From Candidatus Peregrinibacteria bacterium (GTDB taxonomy: Bacteria > Patescibacteriota > Gracilibacteria > CAIRYL01 > GCA-016699755): a DNA stretch of 44,429 bases. A program made the translations under genes and the position numbers. Location: the NCBI GenBank assembly GCA_024762935.1, contig JANTGK010000007.1:1-44429 (forward strand), read 5' to 3'. How positions within the stretch are numbered: the first letter of the stretch is position 1; every line of letters begins with the position of its first letter. Below the pieces are notes generated by a model. It saw only the letters and a list, made by a program, of their open reading frames with translations. It had not been told where the DNA came from and made no database searches. Of this stretch, positions 1 to 9,144 are shown one piece after another.

Positions 1-1689
1 GAAATCAGTGAGCTCATGTGTAATCTGATTGTAGTAGATTCTTTTATTTATTATTGGCATCCATACTTTGCCACCATCTTCTGTCATCTGAAACTGATGA
101 GCTGTCGCTCCGGGTATCGGGAACCAGAGAAGATTTGAACCACTATTTCTCCAGATACCATTGTTTTCTACATTTCCTGTAACAGCGACATAAAGTGTAT
201 CGGTACGGGTATTAGTTCCACTATCTTGAATACTCCCGTTGTTTATAATATCTCCGTGCACTATTAAGGATCCATTACTTCCGCTTGCGTCATAGACATG
301 GACACCTGCATCAATTTCAAGATCTCCATAAATTTTAAAGTGTTTGATTTGTTTTCCAGAGTTCGAGAGCTCTTCCGGCTTCTGAAAATGAACTTTTTCT
401 GCTGTAATAGATCCATCAAATGTTTGGTTTGGTGCAGCATATATTACGGTTCCTGGTCCATTTATCGTGAGGTCTTTTGTGGTATTGCCTAGCAGCGTAA
501 GAGAAGGATCTTCAAGAACAGGAGAGAATTCAACAGTGGCACCTGTATTACTAGAAATATTTCCTCCAATAATTGGTGAATTGTTTAAAATCGAAGACCC
601 CTGAAAGATAAATTTCCCGGTCATCTCTTTAAGTCCTTCAATGCTTCTTTCGGTATTTATACCAAATACAGTTGTACTGTCATTACCCCATACACCTTCA
701 TTATAAATGCTTCCCCCGATACTAAGACTTAGTTCTTTGCTTCCATCTCTGTCTCTATCGGTAATAACTCCATAATTTTCTATATCTCCATCAATAGTGA
801 GTCTTTTTGAATCTATTGCATTTTTAAGAGTTGTATATTTATCGATTAAGACATCACCTTTAATGGTCCCATTTTGATTAATTGCTTTTGTACCCCCTGT
901 AAAATATATTGTTTTTCCTTCTACTACTCCAATGGGGAGTACTTGTGACTGTCCACCAAAGACAATGTTTTCTAGGTCTCCCTTGAGATTAAAAGTACCG
1001 AGAGCATTTCCCAATATTTTCAAAACACCACCACCGTGAAGAATTGCGTTATTGGCCTGAAAATCATGAATAGTAATCATGGAAGAATCGTCAATGGTTA
1101 CATCACCAACAAACTCTACTCTTTTGTGCTCACCAGCAGGAAACTCAGCACAACCCGAAAGACCAAGAGATGATCCTACTGATTCAAACTTTATATATGT
1201 ACTTTCAACAGGACTATCTAAGTTAAGAGATATTACTTCATTCCCTATAAAATATAGAAAATATGTATCGATTTTCCCTCTATTTTCCAATGTTCCTTTC
1301 GTTATTCTGAGTGTTTCATTATATCCACTTTGAGTAATGGTTCCCTCGTTTACAATGCTTCCATTAACAGTAACTGTTGACCCCGAACCATACAAGGTTC
1401 CTCCGCTTTCTACATGGAGGCCGCTCATTTCAACGTTCCCACGATGATAGACTCTATTTTTAATGCCAACAATATCGTCTGCCCGTGGAATTCGATCTTC
1501 TTTCCAAGTATCTTTACTGTTCCAGTTACCATTATTTTCTGAAACGATTGTTGGCACAACACTTGCAGAAGCTCCTGAACTCTCACATTCAAATCCACCT
1601 GTAGGAATGGCGGCAACTCCGAATGTTATTTGTGGCGACCAAAAAAGACAAAAAACAAAAAATACAAAGAGGGGTCTCTTTACGCTCAT
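1..1689 (-). CDS. Secreted beta-rich surface/adhesin-like protein, 3' end outside window
   Basis: An open frame of 563 codons runs from an ATG at 1689 to the left edge without a stop, so the protein is larger than shown. Residues 1-26 form a signal peptide (MSVKRP followed by a hydrophobic core, then AIPTGGFECE). The rest is rich in G, N, T, V and I. Short strands recur in motifs such as 'GSIVNEGTI', 'GDIENYGVI', 'GSIYNEGVW' and 'GDIINNGSI', which suggests a right-handed beta-helix or an autotransporter-like passenger fold. I recognise no named family. An ExxTW-like stretch near residue 60 ('WNSKDTWKEDRIPRADD') resembles the start of 'G8'-type or polymer-binding surface proteins seen in many environmental bacteria, but that is inference. 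Probably exported to the cell surface. Intergenic spacing of 122 bp from mnmA suggests its own promoter. Confidence 0.75.
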   Translation of the reverse strand, partial: MSVKRPLFVFFVFCLFWSPQITFGVAAIPTGGFECESSGASASVVPTIVSENNGNWNSKDTWKEDRIPRADDIVGIKNRVYHRGNVEMSGLHVESGGTLYGSGSTVTVNGSIVNEGTITQSGYNETLRITKGTLENRGKIDTYFLYFIGNEVISLNLDSPVESTYIKFESVGSSLGLSGCAEFPAGEHKRVEFVGDVTIDDSSMITIHDFQANNAILHGGGVLKILGNALGTFNLKGDLENIVFGGQSQVLPIGVVEGKTIYFTGGTKAINQNGTIKGDVLIDKYTTLKNAIDSKRLTIDGDIENYGVITDRDRDGSKELSLSIGGSIYNEGVWGNDSTTVFGINTERSIEGLKEMTGKFIFQGSSILNNSPIIGGNISSNTGATVEFSPVLEDPSLTLLGNTTKDLTINGPGTVIYAAPNQTFDGSITAEKVHFQKPEELSNSGKQIKHFKIYGDLEIDAGVHVYDASGSNGSLIVHGDIINNGSIQDSGTNTRTDTLYVAVTGNVENNGIWRNSGSNLLWFPIPGATAHQFQMTEDGGKVWMPIINKRIYYNQITHELTDF

Positions 1690-1708
1690 ATACTAAAAAA
1701 AGTAGAAC

Positions 1709-1737
1709 ACTATGCTTTATATATATTGTTATATCAA
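1709..1737 (-). promoter_or_regulatory. Possible promoter of the left-edge surface-protein gene
   Basis: On the minus strand TTGATA (1737-1732) lies 17 bases before CATAGT (1714-1709), followed 20 bases later by the ATG at 1689. The -10 box is a moderate match, so this is a candidate only. The same TTGATA box is seen before gatB and the gene starting at 19119. Confidence 0.35.
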
Positions 1738-1811
1738 CATGTATTATATCCTTATATGAATAAGCTCATTACTATATTTGAAATATTTATAAATAAGTCT
1801 CTAATAGTTTA

Positions 1812-2858
1812 TTACAGTCGGACAATCCCACCTCCAAAACAGTATCCATTTTTATAGAGTACTGTTGATTGACCAGAGGCAATCCCTCGGTCTGGTTTTG
1901 TGAGGGTAATTATTGTTTTTCCATTGGTGTACTCTAATGTTCCCGAATGAAACTTTTCTCCATGGCGAAGTTTTATTTTATATTCACCTGTTGGTGGCTT
2001 TTTTGGAATCCAATTACAATTTATTATCTCAAACGTATTTGTTCCAGAATCAATCGGTGCATTTTTGGAAACAAACACTTGGTTTGTTGCAGGGTTCTTG
2101 TCGACGACAAACCAGGGGCCACCAGAAAGTCCGAGTCCTTGTCGCTGTCCAATCGTGTGAAACCAAAATCCATTGTGTTTGCCGAGTATCTTTTGTGTTT
2201 CTTTTTCAATGATGTTTCCCTCTTTTTTTCCGAGGTGTTCTTCAAGAAAATCAGAAAATTTAAACTGACCTAAAAAGCATATTCCTTGACTATCCGGTCT
2301 TGATGCAGTGGGAAGATTATATTTTTTTGCCAGTGTTCGGACTTCTTTTTTGGGAAGATGACCGATAGGAAACATTGCTCGAGAGAGTTGTTTTTGATGG
2401 AGTCTGCTCAAAAAATATGTCTGATCTTTTATGGGGTCTGGTGCGGATTTCAAAAAAAATTCCCCATCTTTTTCTTCTATCTGTGCGTAATGACCAGTGG
2501 CCACTTTTTCAAATTCACGGGGAATCTTTTCATAAAAACTTCCAAATTTAATTTTTTCATTACACCAAATATCTGGATTGGGGGTAAATCCTTCTTGTAT
2601 TTCAGTAATGGTTTCTGCAACGACTTTATCCCAATATTCCCTCTGCAGAGAAATGACTCTGAAAGGCACATCAAGTTGTTTACATGTTTTTTCTACATAC
2701 TCGATATCTTGTTCCCAAGCACAATCACCAAGATGTTTTACTTCGTCTTCGAGCCATATCTTTAAGTAAAAGGCGGTAACATCATGACCTGCCTGCTTCA
2801 GAAGTGCGAGGGCAACCGAACTATCTACACCGCCAGAGACGAGAGCTGCTATTTTCAT
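1812..2858 (-). CDS. mnmA: tRNA-specific 2-thiouridylase MnmA
   Basis: The 348-residue protein fits the MnmA family, which adds sulfur to U34 of tRNA(Lys, Glu, Gln) using ATP and a persulfide carrier. The PP-loop SGGVDSS is at residues 8-14. The two catalytic cysteines are visible as C99 in 'NPDIWCNEKIKF' and C194 in 'DSQGICFLG', matching E. coli C102 and C199. The C-terminal beta-barrel with 'GQSTVLY' is also present. The start codon overlaps the stop of the upstream SufU-like gene as ATGA, so the two are translationally coupled. The gene is the last of a sufD-sufS-SufU-like-mnmA cluster, which points to SufS as sulfur donor (as YrvO serves MnmA in Bacillus). Length is normal for the family. 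Confidence 0.95.
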   Translation of the reverse strand: MKIAALVSGGVDSSVALALLKQAGHDVTAFYLKIWLEDEVKHLGDCAWEQDIEYVEKTCKQLDVPFRVISLQREYWDKVVAETITEIQEGFTPNPDIWCNEKIKFGSFYEKIPREFEKVATGHYAQIEEKDGEFFLKSAPDPIKDQTYFLSRLHQKQLSRAMFPIGHLPKKEVRTLAKKYNLPTASRPDSQGICFLGQFKFSDFLEEHLGKKEGNIIEKETQKILGKHNGFWFHTIGQRQGLGLSGGPWFVVDKNPATNQVFVSKNAPIDSGTNTFEIINCNWIPKKPPTGEYKIKLRHGEKFHSGTLEYTNGKTIITLTKPDRGIASGQSTVLYKNGYCFGGGIVRL

Positions 2859-3262
2859 TCTTCTTCCATAAGATCTCCAAAATCCAACAAAGGGATATTA
2901 TTCTTTGCTCGGTAGGCATTTCTCAGAGTGAGGAGTCCGAGGAGTGATGATTTTAATCGTCGAGGAGAGAGCTCTTCTACCTCAAGCATATTGAGAATAT
3001 CCTCTTTATGGATTGATTCAATTTTTTTTAAGTCTTCTCCTTCCATTTCTTCACTTAGCAGGCTCATAGCAGCAATCGTAACCAGTCTTCCTTCTGCCTC
3101 AAATCCGATTTCTTTAATGGTTCCATCATCTTCAAAAAGAAAATCGACCTCAATTTCTTCGCCACATGATATATTTTTTTCTTTATGGGAAAAATCGGGA
3201 GTCTCAAGTTTTCCCCAATTTACTGGATTTTTGCCGTATTCATATATCATCTCACCCTTCAT
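2855..3262 (-). CDS. SufU/IscU-like protein lacking two of three cysteine ligands
   Basis: The 135-residue protein aligns by eye with SufU/IscU/NifU-N scaffolds. 'YGKNPVNWGKLE' matches the N-terminal YxNPxNxG motif, 'ISCGEEIEV' the first cysteine motif (C33), and 'IGFEAEGRLVTIAAMS' the second. In the second motif the usual GC(A/S)IS cysteine is arginine (R59). In the third motif 'RRLKSSLLG' the RIKCA cysteine is serine (S105). The Asp following the first Cys-Gly is Glu. It therefore cannot bind zinc or a cluster in the normal way. It lies 32 bp after sufS and overlaps mnmA (ATGA), suggesting a role in sulfur relay or SufS activation, or loss of function with retained structure. Start could instead be Met5 (3250), which has AAGG five bases upstream. 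Confidence 0.75.
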   Translation of the reverse strand: MKGEMIYEYGKNPVNWGKLETPDFSHKEKNISCGEEIEVDFLFEDDGTIKEIGFEAEGRLVTIAAMSLLSEEMEGEDLKKIESIHKEDILNMLEVEELSPRRLKSSLLGLLTLRNAYRAKNNIPLLDFGDLMEEE

Positions 3263-3294
3263 ATTGTTGAAAATTAAAAATGAATGAAGAAACG

Positions 3295-4509
3295 TTATCT
3301 TTTTAATTCCTGTATTGCTTGTTTTAACATTTCAGCAAATTTCTCTCCCTCCTCTTTTGTGGTATATATTCCAAAACTTGCCCGAAGACTTGTCTTTATT
3401 CCGAGTCTGTTATGAAGTGGTTCTGCACAATGATGACCCCCGCGAATACAAATTCCATAATCACTGAGATAGTCTGCCATATCATAATTTTGTATCCCAT
3501 TATTCATAGTAAACGTAACAAGCCCGCATGCATTTTTATGAGAAATAACAGTGAGCTCAGAAATTTCAGAAAGAAGGGAATACGCCCTTTTTGATATTTT
3601 TTGATCATGGATTTCTACTGTTCTCATTCCTATTTCTTGGAGAAAATCTACCGCTACTCCAGCTCCAATAACTTCGGCGATAGGAGGCGTGCCCGCTTCA
3701 AATTTTTCTGGCACTTGATTTGGAGTAAAATTTTCATATGTTACTTCGCGAATCATTTCTCCTCCTCCCAAAAAAGGTGGCATTTTTTTTAGGAGTGAGA
3801 GTCGCCCGTATAAAACACCTACTCCACTGGGGCCGTACATCTTGTGTGATGAGAATGCAAAAAAATCACACCCGATTTCTTGTACATCTATGGGCATGTG
3901 TGCAACAGACTGACAGGCATCAACGAGGGAAAGCACACAGTGTTCTCGTGCAATGGTGCAGAGGTCTCGAATACTATTTTTTGTCCCAAGGACATTCGAA
4001 ACATGCGGAAAAGCAATGAGTTTTGTCGGGAGATCGAGAAGCTTCTCTATGTTTGAGAGGAGAAGTTCTTTTTCATCATCAAAATCAATATATTCTATTT
4101 TTAATTTCTTTCGTTTTGCCAACTGCAACCATGGCACCATATTTGCATGGTGTTCCATTCGAGTTAAAATAATTCGATCTCCTTCTTGAAAAAATCCTTC
4201 CCAGTCACCAAGGCTGTGTGCCACAAGGTTTATTGATTCGGTTGCATTTTTTGTGAAGATAATTTCTCTGGGTGAGCTTGCATGTATAAAATCTCCTATT
4301 TTTTTTCGTGCTTGTTCATATCGTTCCGTTGCTTGATCACCTAAAAAATGTGCCCCTCTATGGATATTTGAATATGTCGTTTTATAAAATGTATCAATGG
4401 CATCGAGTACTTTTTTGGGTTTTTGACTGCTTGCTGCTGTATCGAGATAAATAAGATTCTCCGTTTTTAGTATGGGGAATTGCTCTCTTATGATTTTATT
4501 ATCTCTCAT
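3295..4509 (-). CDS. sufS: Cysteine desulfurase SufS
   Basis: This group II cysteine desulfurase converts L-cysteine to alanine and transfers sulfur for Fe-S assembly and tRNA thiolation. With the start chosen here it is 404 residues, the normal SufS length. The PLP lysine is K223 in 'FSSHKMYGPSG', and the catalytic cysteine is C361 in 'IRGGHHCAEP'. 'MEHHANMVPW' and 'DACQSVAHMPIDV' are family hallmarks. An in-frame ATG 13 codons upstream exists (4548), but the ATG at 4509 overlaps the sufD stop as ATGA, which fits the coupling style of the cluster. It sits between sufD and the SufU-like gene. Confidence 0.95.
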   Translation of the reverse strand: MRDNKIIREQFPILKTENLIYLDTAASSQKPKKVLDAIDTFYKTTYSNIHRGAHFLGDQATERYEQARKKIGDFIHASSPREIIFTKNATESINLVAHSLGDWEGFFQEGDRIILTRMEHHANMVPWLQLAKRKKLKIEYIDFDDEKELLLSNIEKLLDLPTKLIAFPHVSNVLGTKNSIRDLCTIAREHCVLSLVDACQSVAHMPIDVQEIGCDFFAFSSHKMYGPSGVGVLYGRLSLLKKMPPFLGGGEMIREVTYENFTPNQVPEKFEAGTPPIAEVIGAGVAVDFLQEIGMRTVEIHDQKISKRAYSLLSEISELTVISHKNACGLVTFTMNNGIQNYDMADYLSDYGICIRGGHHCAEPLHNRLGIKTSLRASFGIYTTKEEGEKFAEMLKQAIQELKR

Positions 4510-5444
4510 CGGGTGTATAAAATATGGTGGGCCGCTTCGGTCATACATTTTTGTACTGCCTTTTCTGGAATCTGCGAAAGTATTTCTGTGAGAAATCCTT
4601 GCATGAGCAGCCGCTCTGCTGACTTTTTATCAATACCTCGAGTCTGTAAATAAAAATAATCATCATCACTGAGTCGGGCAAGTGAGCTACTATGGCTTGC
4701 AGAAACCTTATTATTTGCTACTGAGAGGAGGGGAATAGAATCGAGATGTGCCTTTGGCGAAAGGAGAAGTGCCTTTTGGTCGAGATGGTTTTTTGTATCT
4801 TTCCCCTGTATTGGTATGACAGGAGCTCCTTGTATGCGGCAGAATGCATCTTCAAAGAGCGTGGCACGTGTAAGAATATCACCAGATGTATTGTGATTAT
4901 TGGTTATATTTTCAATTTTTACATCAGATCTTCCACTTTTGAGCCCAATTTCTGCAAAAGAGATTTGAGAATACCCTCCTATTCCTGTGATTGCGTTTGA
5001 TATTTCTCCTGTAAATTTTCCTTCATTAATATGAAGGAGGGTAATATGTATTGAGGTGTTTTTTTTACTCTCGCTGAATATCTTTAGGTGTGCATTGGAT
5101 TCTTTTTCACTTTTTACAAGTAGAACAATATGGACTTTGGCATTTTCTTCTCCTTGGGCACGAATCACTACATCTGCACTATTAAAATTTTCCATCCGTA
5201 AAAACACCATTTGTCGGCAATTTTTTTCAAAGAGGAGCGTAACATCTGATGAAAAATCTGAATTCTTTTCAAAAAAACAGGTTCCAATATCTGAAAAACT
5301 GTTCGCAGAAAATTTTACTATTGTTGTGTTTTCTTCAGAAATGATTTCTTCTGTTCCATTTACATTTGGTTTCTGAAATGGAAGTTTTTTTTCTGAGGGA
5401 AGAACTGCTGATACTTTAAAGAGGGGGCATTTCATTTCTTCCAT
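4506..5444 (-). CDS. sufD: Fe-S cluster assembly protein SufD (SufB/D family)
   Basis: The protein belongs to the SufB/SufD beta-helix family and would pair with SufB and SufC in the SufBC2D scaffold. The family signature near the C-terminus is clear: 'SASHSSSLARLSDDDYFYLQTRGI', with the conserved histidine of SufD, followed by the helical 'AERLLMQGFLTEIL'. At about 312 residues it is shorter than SufD of E. coli (423), mostly at the N-terminus, as is usual for compact SufD copies. The frame opens nine codons earlier at a TTG (5471). I prefer ATG at 5444 (or 5435, which has a GGAAG-like site). It is the first gene of the sufD-sufS-SufU-like-mnmA cluster. Confidence 0.85.
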   Translation of the reverse strand: MEEMKCPLFKVSAVLPSEKKLPFQKPNVNGTEEIISEENTTIVKFSANSFSDIGTCFFEKNSDFSSDVTLLFEKNCRQMVFLRMENFNSADVVIRAQGEENAKVHIVLLVKSEKESNAHLKIFSESKKNTSIHITLLHINEGKFTGEISNAITGIGGYSQISFAEIGLKSGRSDVKIENITNNHNTSGDILTRATLFEDAFCRIQGAPVIPIQGKDTKNHLDQKALLLSPKAHLDSIPLLSVANNKVSASHSSSLARLSDDDYFYLQTRGIDKKSAERLLMQGFLTEILSQIPEKAVQKCMTEAAHHILYTR

Positions 5445-5568
5445 TTTTTCATTTTTTTTCCCTGAAGGCAAGAGACATAAGCAGGTACAGAAGAGCGAAT
5501 ATTACAGATGAAAGAATGTAAAATCTGTGGTTTTTTACTCTTTATTCCAGAGGTCTTATCGCCAAACG

Positions 5569-6951
5569 TTATATTTTCTTTTTTGCATTATTGAGTGCTG
5601 ATCGGATAGCTTCTTCAACTGTTGGATGATAAAAGGGCATTTCTAAAAGCTGATCAAGCGTTGCATGAAACCCTATCGCCCATGAAAGAAGATGAGCAAT
5701 ATGTTCTGTTTTTGGTCCAATCATTTCTGCTCCCAGGAGTTTTTTTGATTTTTTATCGATATAGAGATTCATTTTTCCACGGTTTTTGTTGAGCATTTGA
5801 CTCCGTTTATCAAAGCTAAAGTCTACACTCCCAACAACAAAACTCTCTTTTGGAAGTTCTCGATACAATTTCCCCACAACGGCCATTTCTGGTTCAGTAA
5901 AGACAATTCCAATCGGAACTCGTCGGCTTCCTTTTGATACTTTTGGAAAGAGCGCAGCATTTTTACCAGCAATGGTTCCTTCATCAACCGCTTCGTGAAG
6001 GAGTGACTTTTCTCCATTGGCATCTCCAGCAATAAAAATATTACTTTTTCCGCATTGCATTGATTCGGGGTCGTACACTGGCATCCCTCGTGAATCAAGA
6101 TCGAGACTTGTTTTGTTGAGGTCTAGTTTTTTTACATTGGGGATGCGTCCGATTGCAGAGAGAACATAGTCAAAATTTTGCTCCAATTCATTGCCATACA
6201 TACTTGTAAATCGGATATGAACTTTTTTCCTTTCGGGAACCATTTCTTGTATTTCTGCGCCAGGAAAAATATCAATTTCTCCATGATATAAATGGTTTGC
6301 TGCCTCTTGAATATCTGGGTCAGAAAACGATCCGACATTTCCACTTCGACCAAAAATAGTCACACGAACACCAAGTCTTTCGAGTGCTTGTCCAAGTTCC
6401 ATTCCAATGACACCTGTTCCAAATATTGCTACAGACTGAGGAAGTTTTTTCCATTCAAAAACATCTTCATTGGTAATGCCGAGGGTACCCAGCTCAGAGA
6501 AATTTGGCAGGAGCCTTGGAGTTGATCCGGTAGCGATAATAATGGTTTTGGCAGTTACTTTTCTATCTTTTCCAATCTGGAGAGTATTATTATCGAGAAA
6601 CTTTGCAAAGCCCTGAATCTTATGTGTTTTGGGGATATTTTCAATATGATTTGTAATTTTCGATACAAATTGATCTCGGAGAGACCGAACTCTTTCCATT
6701 ACTTTTTGATCATCTATTTCTGTTTTATGCGTTGATATTCCAAAGGAATATGCATCTCGAATCGCTTTTGCTGCATTCCCTCCACTAATAAGAAGTTTAC
6801 TCGGCATGCACCCGTTGCGGGCACAGCTTGTACCATATTCTCCACCCTCGATAACAACAATATTTTTGGTGTGTTTTATCGCTGCCTTGTAGGCACTGAT
6901 TCCAGCCGAACCATGACCAATAATGGCTACATCTACTTTTTTTGTTTTCAT
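5569..6951 (-). CDS. Lpd/mercuric-reductase-like pyridine nucleotide-disulfide oxidoreductase
   Basis: The protein is an FAD and NAD(P)H-dependent class I disulfide oxidoreductase of about 460 residues. It has an N-terminal FAD dinucleotide fold ('VAIIGHGSAGIS'), a redox-active disulfide CARNGC (Cys 43 and 48 counting from this start), a second nucleotide fold ('SVAIFGTGVIGMELGQAL'), the FAD motif 'NIFIAGDANG', and a C-terminal interface domain with the catalytic 'HPTVEEAIRSAL'. The substrate is not determinable: no 2-oxo acid dehydrogenase E1/E2 genes are nearby, so a thiol or quinone reductase role is possible. Its location next to sufD may mean it supplies reducing power, but that is inference. 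Another ATG at 6969 gives six more residues. A TATACT box at 6979-6974 is so close to 6969 that the 6951 start seems likelier. Confidence 0.85.
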   Translation of the reverse strand: MKTKKVDVAIIGHGSAGISAYKAAIKHTKNIVVIEGGEYGTSCARNGCMPSKLLISGGNAAKAIRDAYSFGISTHKTEIDDQKVMERVRSLRDQFVSKITNHIENIPKTHKIQGFAKFLDNNTLQIGKDRKVTAKTIIIATGSTPRLLPNFSELGTLGITNEDVFEWKKLPQSVAIFGTGVIGMELGQALERLGVRVTIFGRSGNVGSFSDPDIQEAANHLYHGEIDIFPGAEIQEMVPERKKVHIRFTSMYGNELEQNFDYVLSAIGRIPNVKKLDLNKTSLDLDSRGMPVYDPESMQCGKSNIFIAGDANGEKSLLHEAVDEGTIAGKNAALFPKVSKGSRRVPIGIVFTEPEMAVVGKLYRELPKESFVVGSVDFSFDKRSQMLNKNRGKMNLYIDKKSKKLLGAEMIGPKTEHIAHLLSWAIGFHATLDQLLEMPFYHPTVEEAIRSALNNAKKKI

Positions 6952-7022
6952 ATTTTTGTATATGTTCATGAGAGTATAGCAGAATCATGTTTTTTTAAAA
7001 ACCCAATAAATCTCATTTCTTA

Positions 7023-7056
7023 AAAAACCTCCTCAATCAGAGAGGAGGTTTTTTTA
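7023..7056 (-). terminator. Rho-independent terminator (bidirectional)
   Basis: CCTCCTC (7029-7035) pairs with GAGGAGG (7043-7049) around a seven-base loop. It is flanked by an A-run on one side and a T-run on the other, so it can work on both strands. It lies 41 bp after the stop of the LVIVD gene (7097) and would end its transcript before the Lpd-like gene. Confidence 0.9.
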
Positions 7057-7096
7057 ATCTTTAATGAAGTGTTATCACATACAACTCATATTTGAA

Positions 7097-9112
7097 TTAC
7101 TCAAATGTTACGAGAAGAACTCCGTCTTGGAAGTCAGCTGAACTTGAGGCTGGATTTCCTGTTCCGAGTTCAAAAAGGTAGATAATATCACGAGGGCCAA
7201 TGGTCACTATTCCTTCTTCATTGATGTAACCTTCCAAAAATTCATCAATACTTGGTTGTTGATTGTACGGTGTTAAATCAGGAACGGAATCTCCATTTTT
7301 GAGGGCTATAATCATTGGAGAATCTTCTTCTGTTGTCTGATGTTGTATAACCCAATCAGGCCAGTATGGGTTATATGATGTTCCCATAAAATCAATAGCT
7401 GTTCCTTCGATAATGTTGTTGATTACAAGAGGGTCAGAACTGGCTACTTGTGGCTCAGTTCCCTGAAAGATTGTGTGTATTTCGTTATTTATTTTTGTTT
7501 CTAGTTTAACGGGAATATTTGGTCCTCCTGATCCATATGTAATAGATATACCAAGTGTACGAACAGTCATATCTACGGTTTCGAGAGGAGTTATACTATT
7601 GTCATCATTAATATTGACCGGCAGATCATCGTCATCACCACCACCTTCTGCTCCATTTCCACCTTCTCCTTCGAGGACGGTTCCCTGGATTTGGACAATA
7701 ACAGGATTTTTTTCCTCGATATTATTTAAAATTCCAATGACACCTGTTTTTAACCCTGGGTCATCAGCAATAAATGAGACATCAAAGGTACATTCTCCTC
7801 GAACATCAACGGACTGGTTCTCACAGGTATTATTTGTGATTTCAAAGTCAGTTTCATTCACAAGAACAAAAGAATTTATTTCAAGATCAAGAAAGCCAGT
7901 ATTTGTTACTGTAAAAGTATTTGTAAGGGTATCTTCTTCAGCTTTTGTCCCAAAATCATAGTTGGTGCTACTAACAATAATATCTGGTGTCGGTGTTGGA
8001 CTAATAACCTCTAATACTCCTGGAAAATATGATGATGTGGCATAAATGAGACCACCTGAATAAAAGAGTGCATTCGGATATGCAAGATTGACTCCTGCTG
8101 CCCCATCGCTTAAGTGTGCAACATGTTCTGGATGAAGAGGGTCTGATACATTCATTATTTCGAGTGCTTTTGACCTGTATGATGAAATAAATGCCAGATC
8201 TCCCTCAATGATAATCGCATTCGGATCATTGAGCATTGCACCATTTTGTCCATCTCCAACACTAGCAACAATTGTTGGATTTTCTTTATCAGATATATCT
8301 ATTATTTGAAGAGCAAGTTTACTGCGTGCGGTGACAAATGCATATGTTCCATGAATAGCAACAGACCGGGCTTGTCTGAGGAAAATAGGATGAGCGATAC
8401 CCCCGACATGCACTGGATTTTCTGGATCAGAAATGTCAATAATCTCAAGAGCATTTGACCATTGAGATGCGATGTATACATAGTTATTTTCTATGAGAAT
8501 ATCAGAGGCTCCGTCGAGAAGGGCTCCATTTTGCCCATTAACCACCGCTGAGACATGTTGGGGATTGAGAGGGTTTGAAATATCAATAATTTCAAGAGCA
8601 TCTGAAGTGTATGATGCAACATATGCATAGTTTTCTTTTATGTTAATAGAAATTGGTGCATTCAGTTCTGCACCTCCATCGCCATCTGAAAGAGATGCAA
8701 CATGTGTTGGGTTTGATTTGTTTGAGACATCTATTATTTCAATGGCATCAGAATTTTTCGATGCGACATATGCATAATCATCCTTGACGACAACAGACCA
8801 GGCTCCATCAAGCTTTGCTCCTCCGTCTCCATTGGTGATTGATCCAACAGGAGTCGGAAAAAGAGGATCAGTAATGTCGATAATTTCAAGAGCATCTGAT
8901 GTTCGTGCCGTGACGTAGGCATAGCCTTCGTTTACAAATACATCTTGTGCACCACTAAGGTGGGCACCATTTTGTCCATCAGAAACAGAGCCAAGATGAA
9001 TTGGATTGAGATCTTCTGTGTTGAGAGTAGCAAATGATTGTGGCAGGAAGAAAAAAGCTGCCGAAAAAACCACTGAGCCGAAAGTGCTCATAGGGAGTAT
9101 GGTATTTTTCAT
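7097..9112 (-). CDS. Secreted LVIVD-repeat beta-propeller protein with ASH-like domain
   Basis: This 671-residue protein starts with a signal peptide (residues 1-28, ending 'PQSFA'). It is followed by seven repeats of about 45-50 residues, each with 'SDGxxGAxLxxA', 'xYAYVAS' and 'ALEIIDISDPxNP', which are LVIVD repeats and imply a seven-bladed beta-propeller (about residues 38-385). Next comes an Ig-like ASH/HYDIN-type domain ('YDFGTKAEEDTLTNTFTVTN', about 390-500) with two cysteines. Then follow a Gly/Asp-rich linker and a C-terminal region of unknown fold (about 520-671). No transmembrane anchor or sortase motif is seen at the end. It is probably a secreted or surface-bound protein for binding. 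It has its own palindrome-embedded promoter and a strong terminator, so it is monocistronic. Confidence 0.85.
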   Translation of the reverse strand: MKNTILPMSTFGSVVFSAAFFFLPQSFATLNTEDLNPIHLGSVSDGQNGAHLSGAQDVFVNEGYAYVTARTSDALEIIDITDPLFPTPVGSITNGDGGAKLDGAWSVVVKDDYAYVASKNSDAIEIIDVSNKSNPTHVASLSDGDGGAELNAPISINIKENYAYVASYTSDALEIIDISNPLNPQHVSAVVNGQNGALLDGASDILIENNYVYIASQWSNALEIIDISDPENPVHVGGIAHPIFLRQARSVAIHGTYAFVTARSKLALQIIDISDKENPTIVASVGDGQNGAMLNDPNAIIIEGDLAFISSYRSKALEIMNVSDPLHPEHVAHLSDGAAGVNLAYPNALFYSGGLIYATSSYFPGVLEVISPTPTPDIIVSSTNYDFGTKAEEDTLTNTFTVTNTGFLDLEINSFVLVNETDFEITNNTCENQSVDVRGECTFDVSFIADDPGLKTGVIGILNNIEEKNPVIVQIQGTVLEGEGGNGAEGGGDDDDLPVNINDDNSITPLETVDMTVRTLGISITYGSGGPNIPVKLETKINNEIHTIFQGTEPQVASSDPLVINNIIEGTAIDFMGTSYNPYWPDWVIQHQTTEEDSPMIIALKNGDSVPDLTPYNQQPSIDEFLEGYINEEGIVTIGPRDIIYLFELGTGNPASSSADFQDGVLLVTFE

Positions 9113-9144
9113 ACCGAATGGGGAAAAGGAAAAATGTATTTTTA

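Noticed and set aside
1079-1333. Several plus-strand open frames within 1-1689
   Set aside because: They lie opposite a continuous 563-codon frame with a signal peptide and repeats, so they are shadows.
7473-7961. 162-codon open frame opposite the LVIVD gene
   Set aside because: It is antisense to a clear repeat protein, has Ser/Pro-rich composition expected from a shadow frame, and no family resemblance.
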